From: GCA-016699975 sp964515255 | GTDB lineage: Bacteria > Patescibacteriota > Minisyncoccia > Moranbacterales > UBA1568 | Length of the DNA: 13,133 nucleotides | Assembly: GCA_964515255.1 (NCBI GenBank) | Contig: CAZETL010000025.1 | Coordinates: 1-13,133 of the forward strand | Direction of reading: 5' to 3' | Shown: positions 12,630-13,133 of the stretch, in pieces | Layout: each line of letters begins with the position of its first letter | Position numbering within the stretch: the stretch's first letter is position 1 | Program-made: the position numbers and the translations under genes | Notes under the pieces: model-generated | Database searches by the model: none | The model's input: the letters and a program-made list of their open reading frames with translations, nothing else | What the model was told of the DNA's origin: nothing

Positions 12630-13070
12630 ATGCGCATACACAAAAAGAGCGTTCCGTTCGAGAGTCGAACACAGATAGATTTTATCGACATAACTGATCA
12701 GATCCGAGAGGCTGTGAAAGAATCCGGGATACGCCAGGGACAAGCAGTTATCTTCGTTCCGCACACTACAATGGGCGTTGTGATCAATCACAATGAACCA
12801 CTGCTTCTTCAAGATTTCATGCGCGTACTCTATAAAGTAGCGCCGGTTGACGACCATTACTCGCACGATCTTTTTGAAATCCGCAAGGAGCGGCCGACGG
12901 ATGGACGGAGCAACGGGCACTCGCATTGCAAAGCGCTTCTCATCGGATCAAGCGAAACGCTTCTTGTTGAGCGTGGAGACTTGGTTCTTTCTCCGCTTCA
13001 AAGTATTTTCGCCGTTGATTTCGATGGTGCGCGAAAGCGCGATGTCATCGTTCAGATAATGGGGATATAA
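12630..13070 (+). CDS. yjbQ: YjbQ / UPF0047 family protein
   Basis: A 146-residue cytosolic protein of the YjbQ/UPF0047 family. Recognised features are VPHTTMGVVIN at 43-53 (usual HTTAGVTIN), LQDFMRVL near 60-67, HYSHD at 76-80, NGHSHCKALLIGSSE at 95-109, GDLVLSPLQSIFAVDFDGARKRDVIVQIMG at 116-145 (usual GTWQxIxFxEFDGPRxRxVxVxxxG). His45, His79 and His97/99 line the expected conserved pocket. Some members have been reported to have weak thiamine phosphate synthase activity, but the cellular role is unsettled. Here WQ of the usual motif is LQ. There is no Shine-Dalgarno; co-transcription with the thioredoxin gene is likely. Confidence 0.93.
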   Translation: MRIHKKSVPFESRTQIDFIDITDQIREAVKESGIRQGQAVIFVPHTTMGVVINHNEPLLLQDFMRVLYKVAPVDDHYSHDLFEIRKERPTDGRSNGHSHCKALLIGSSETLLVERGDLVLSPLQSIFAVDFDGARKRDVIVQIMGI

Positions 13071-13086
13071 AGAACCTTCCACCGTT

Positions 13087-13133
13087 ATGCGCCGCCGAAA
13101 TCCTGCTCACCCGAGGTACGCCCAATGGATCGC
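13087..13133 (+). CDS. Possible start of a further gene (partial)
   Basis: An ATG 16 nt after the yjbQ stop opens a frame that stays open to the window edge, starting MRRRNPAHPRYAQWI. The spacing would fit an operon, but only 15 codons are visible, there is no ribosome binding site and the protein is not recognised. It may be a chance frame. Confidence 0.3.
   Translation, partial: MRRRNPAHPRYAQWI

Noticed and set aside
1..13133. Alternative genetic code (UGA as glycine or tryptophan, as in some Patescibacteria)
   Set aside because: TGA ends several genes at the expected family lengths (sufC, the Rrf2 regulator, mnmA, the ferritin-like gene), and no in-frame TGA interrupts a conserved domain.
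11509..13133. An encapsulin shell gene near the EncFtn protein
   Set aside because: The downstream genes are clearly thioredoxin and YjbQ; neither strand shows an HK97-type shell protein in this stretch.
1..13133. CRISPR arrays, insertion sequences, tRNA or rRNA genes
   Set aside because: No regularly spaced repeats, transposase, terminal inverted repeats, or tRNA/rRNA-like sequence were found by eye on either strand.

Overview
The window is a compact bacterial chromosome segment made almost entirely of core metabolism, with no mobile elements, rRNA, tRNA or CRISPR array visible. The standard genetic code fits: TGA serves as a stop for sufC, the Rrf2 regulator, mnmA and the ferritin-like gene. 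Very short intergenic gaps, mostly absent Shine-Dalgarno sequences, a minimal SufD and housekeeping proteins interspersed with small orphan genes suggest a Patescibacteria/CPR-type genome (a Parcubacteria or Peregrinibacteria-like lineage). That placement is an inference from gene style, not from a phylogenetic marker comparison.

Left part (1-3640, minus strand): an iron-sulfur cluster assembly operon reads from right to left as Rrf2 regulator, sufC, sufB, sufD, sufS, with sufS running off the left edge. The operon has a near-consensus promoter (TTGACA, 17 nt, TAAATT), and a perfect 14-bp inverted repeat covers the start site and the regulator's start codon, which is the layout of an autoregulated Rrf2 operon. 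An approximately 290-base AT-rich non-coding region follows, and then a monocistronic orphan gene (3930-4523, plus strand) with its own promoter, strong ribosome binding site and terminator.

Middle part (4640-9470): dus and mnmA form a tRNA-modification pair (dihydrouridine and 2-thiouridine). They end in a perfect 32-bp palindromic terminator shared with a convergent cytosolic GGDEF diguanylate cyclase. Divergent from that cyclase is mutY (adenine glycosylase), followed by a khpA-type KH RNA-binding protein with its own promoter and terminator.

Right part (9640-13133, plus strand): lepA (EF4) is followed by a small, very basic 80-residue orphan and a terminator. Then come an encapsulated-ferritin-type (EncFtn) protein with no encapsulin gene and no visible targeting peptide, a thioredoxin, and a YjbQ/UPF0047 protein. 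A possible further gene starts at the right edge.

Taken together, several genes share iron, sulfur and redox themes: SUF cluster assembly, an Fe-S-type Rrf2 regulator, MutY (a 4Fe-4S enzyme), MnmA (which needs sulfur, plausibly from SufS), an iron-binding ferritin-like protein and thioredoxin. The most notable items are the orphan EncFtn, the Rrf2 operator and its possible second target in front of the orphan gene, the reduced SufD, the atypical cysteine spacing in MutY and the two orphan genes. I did not find convincing evidence of a wholly new multi-gene system.
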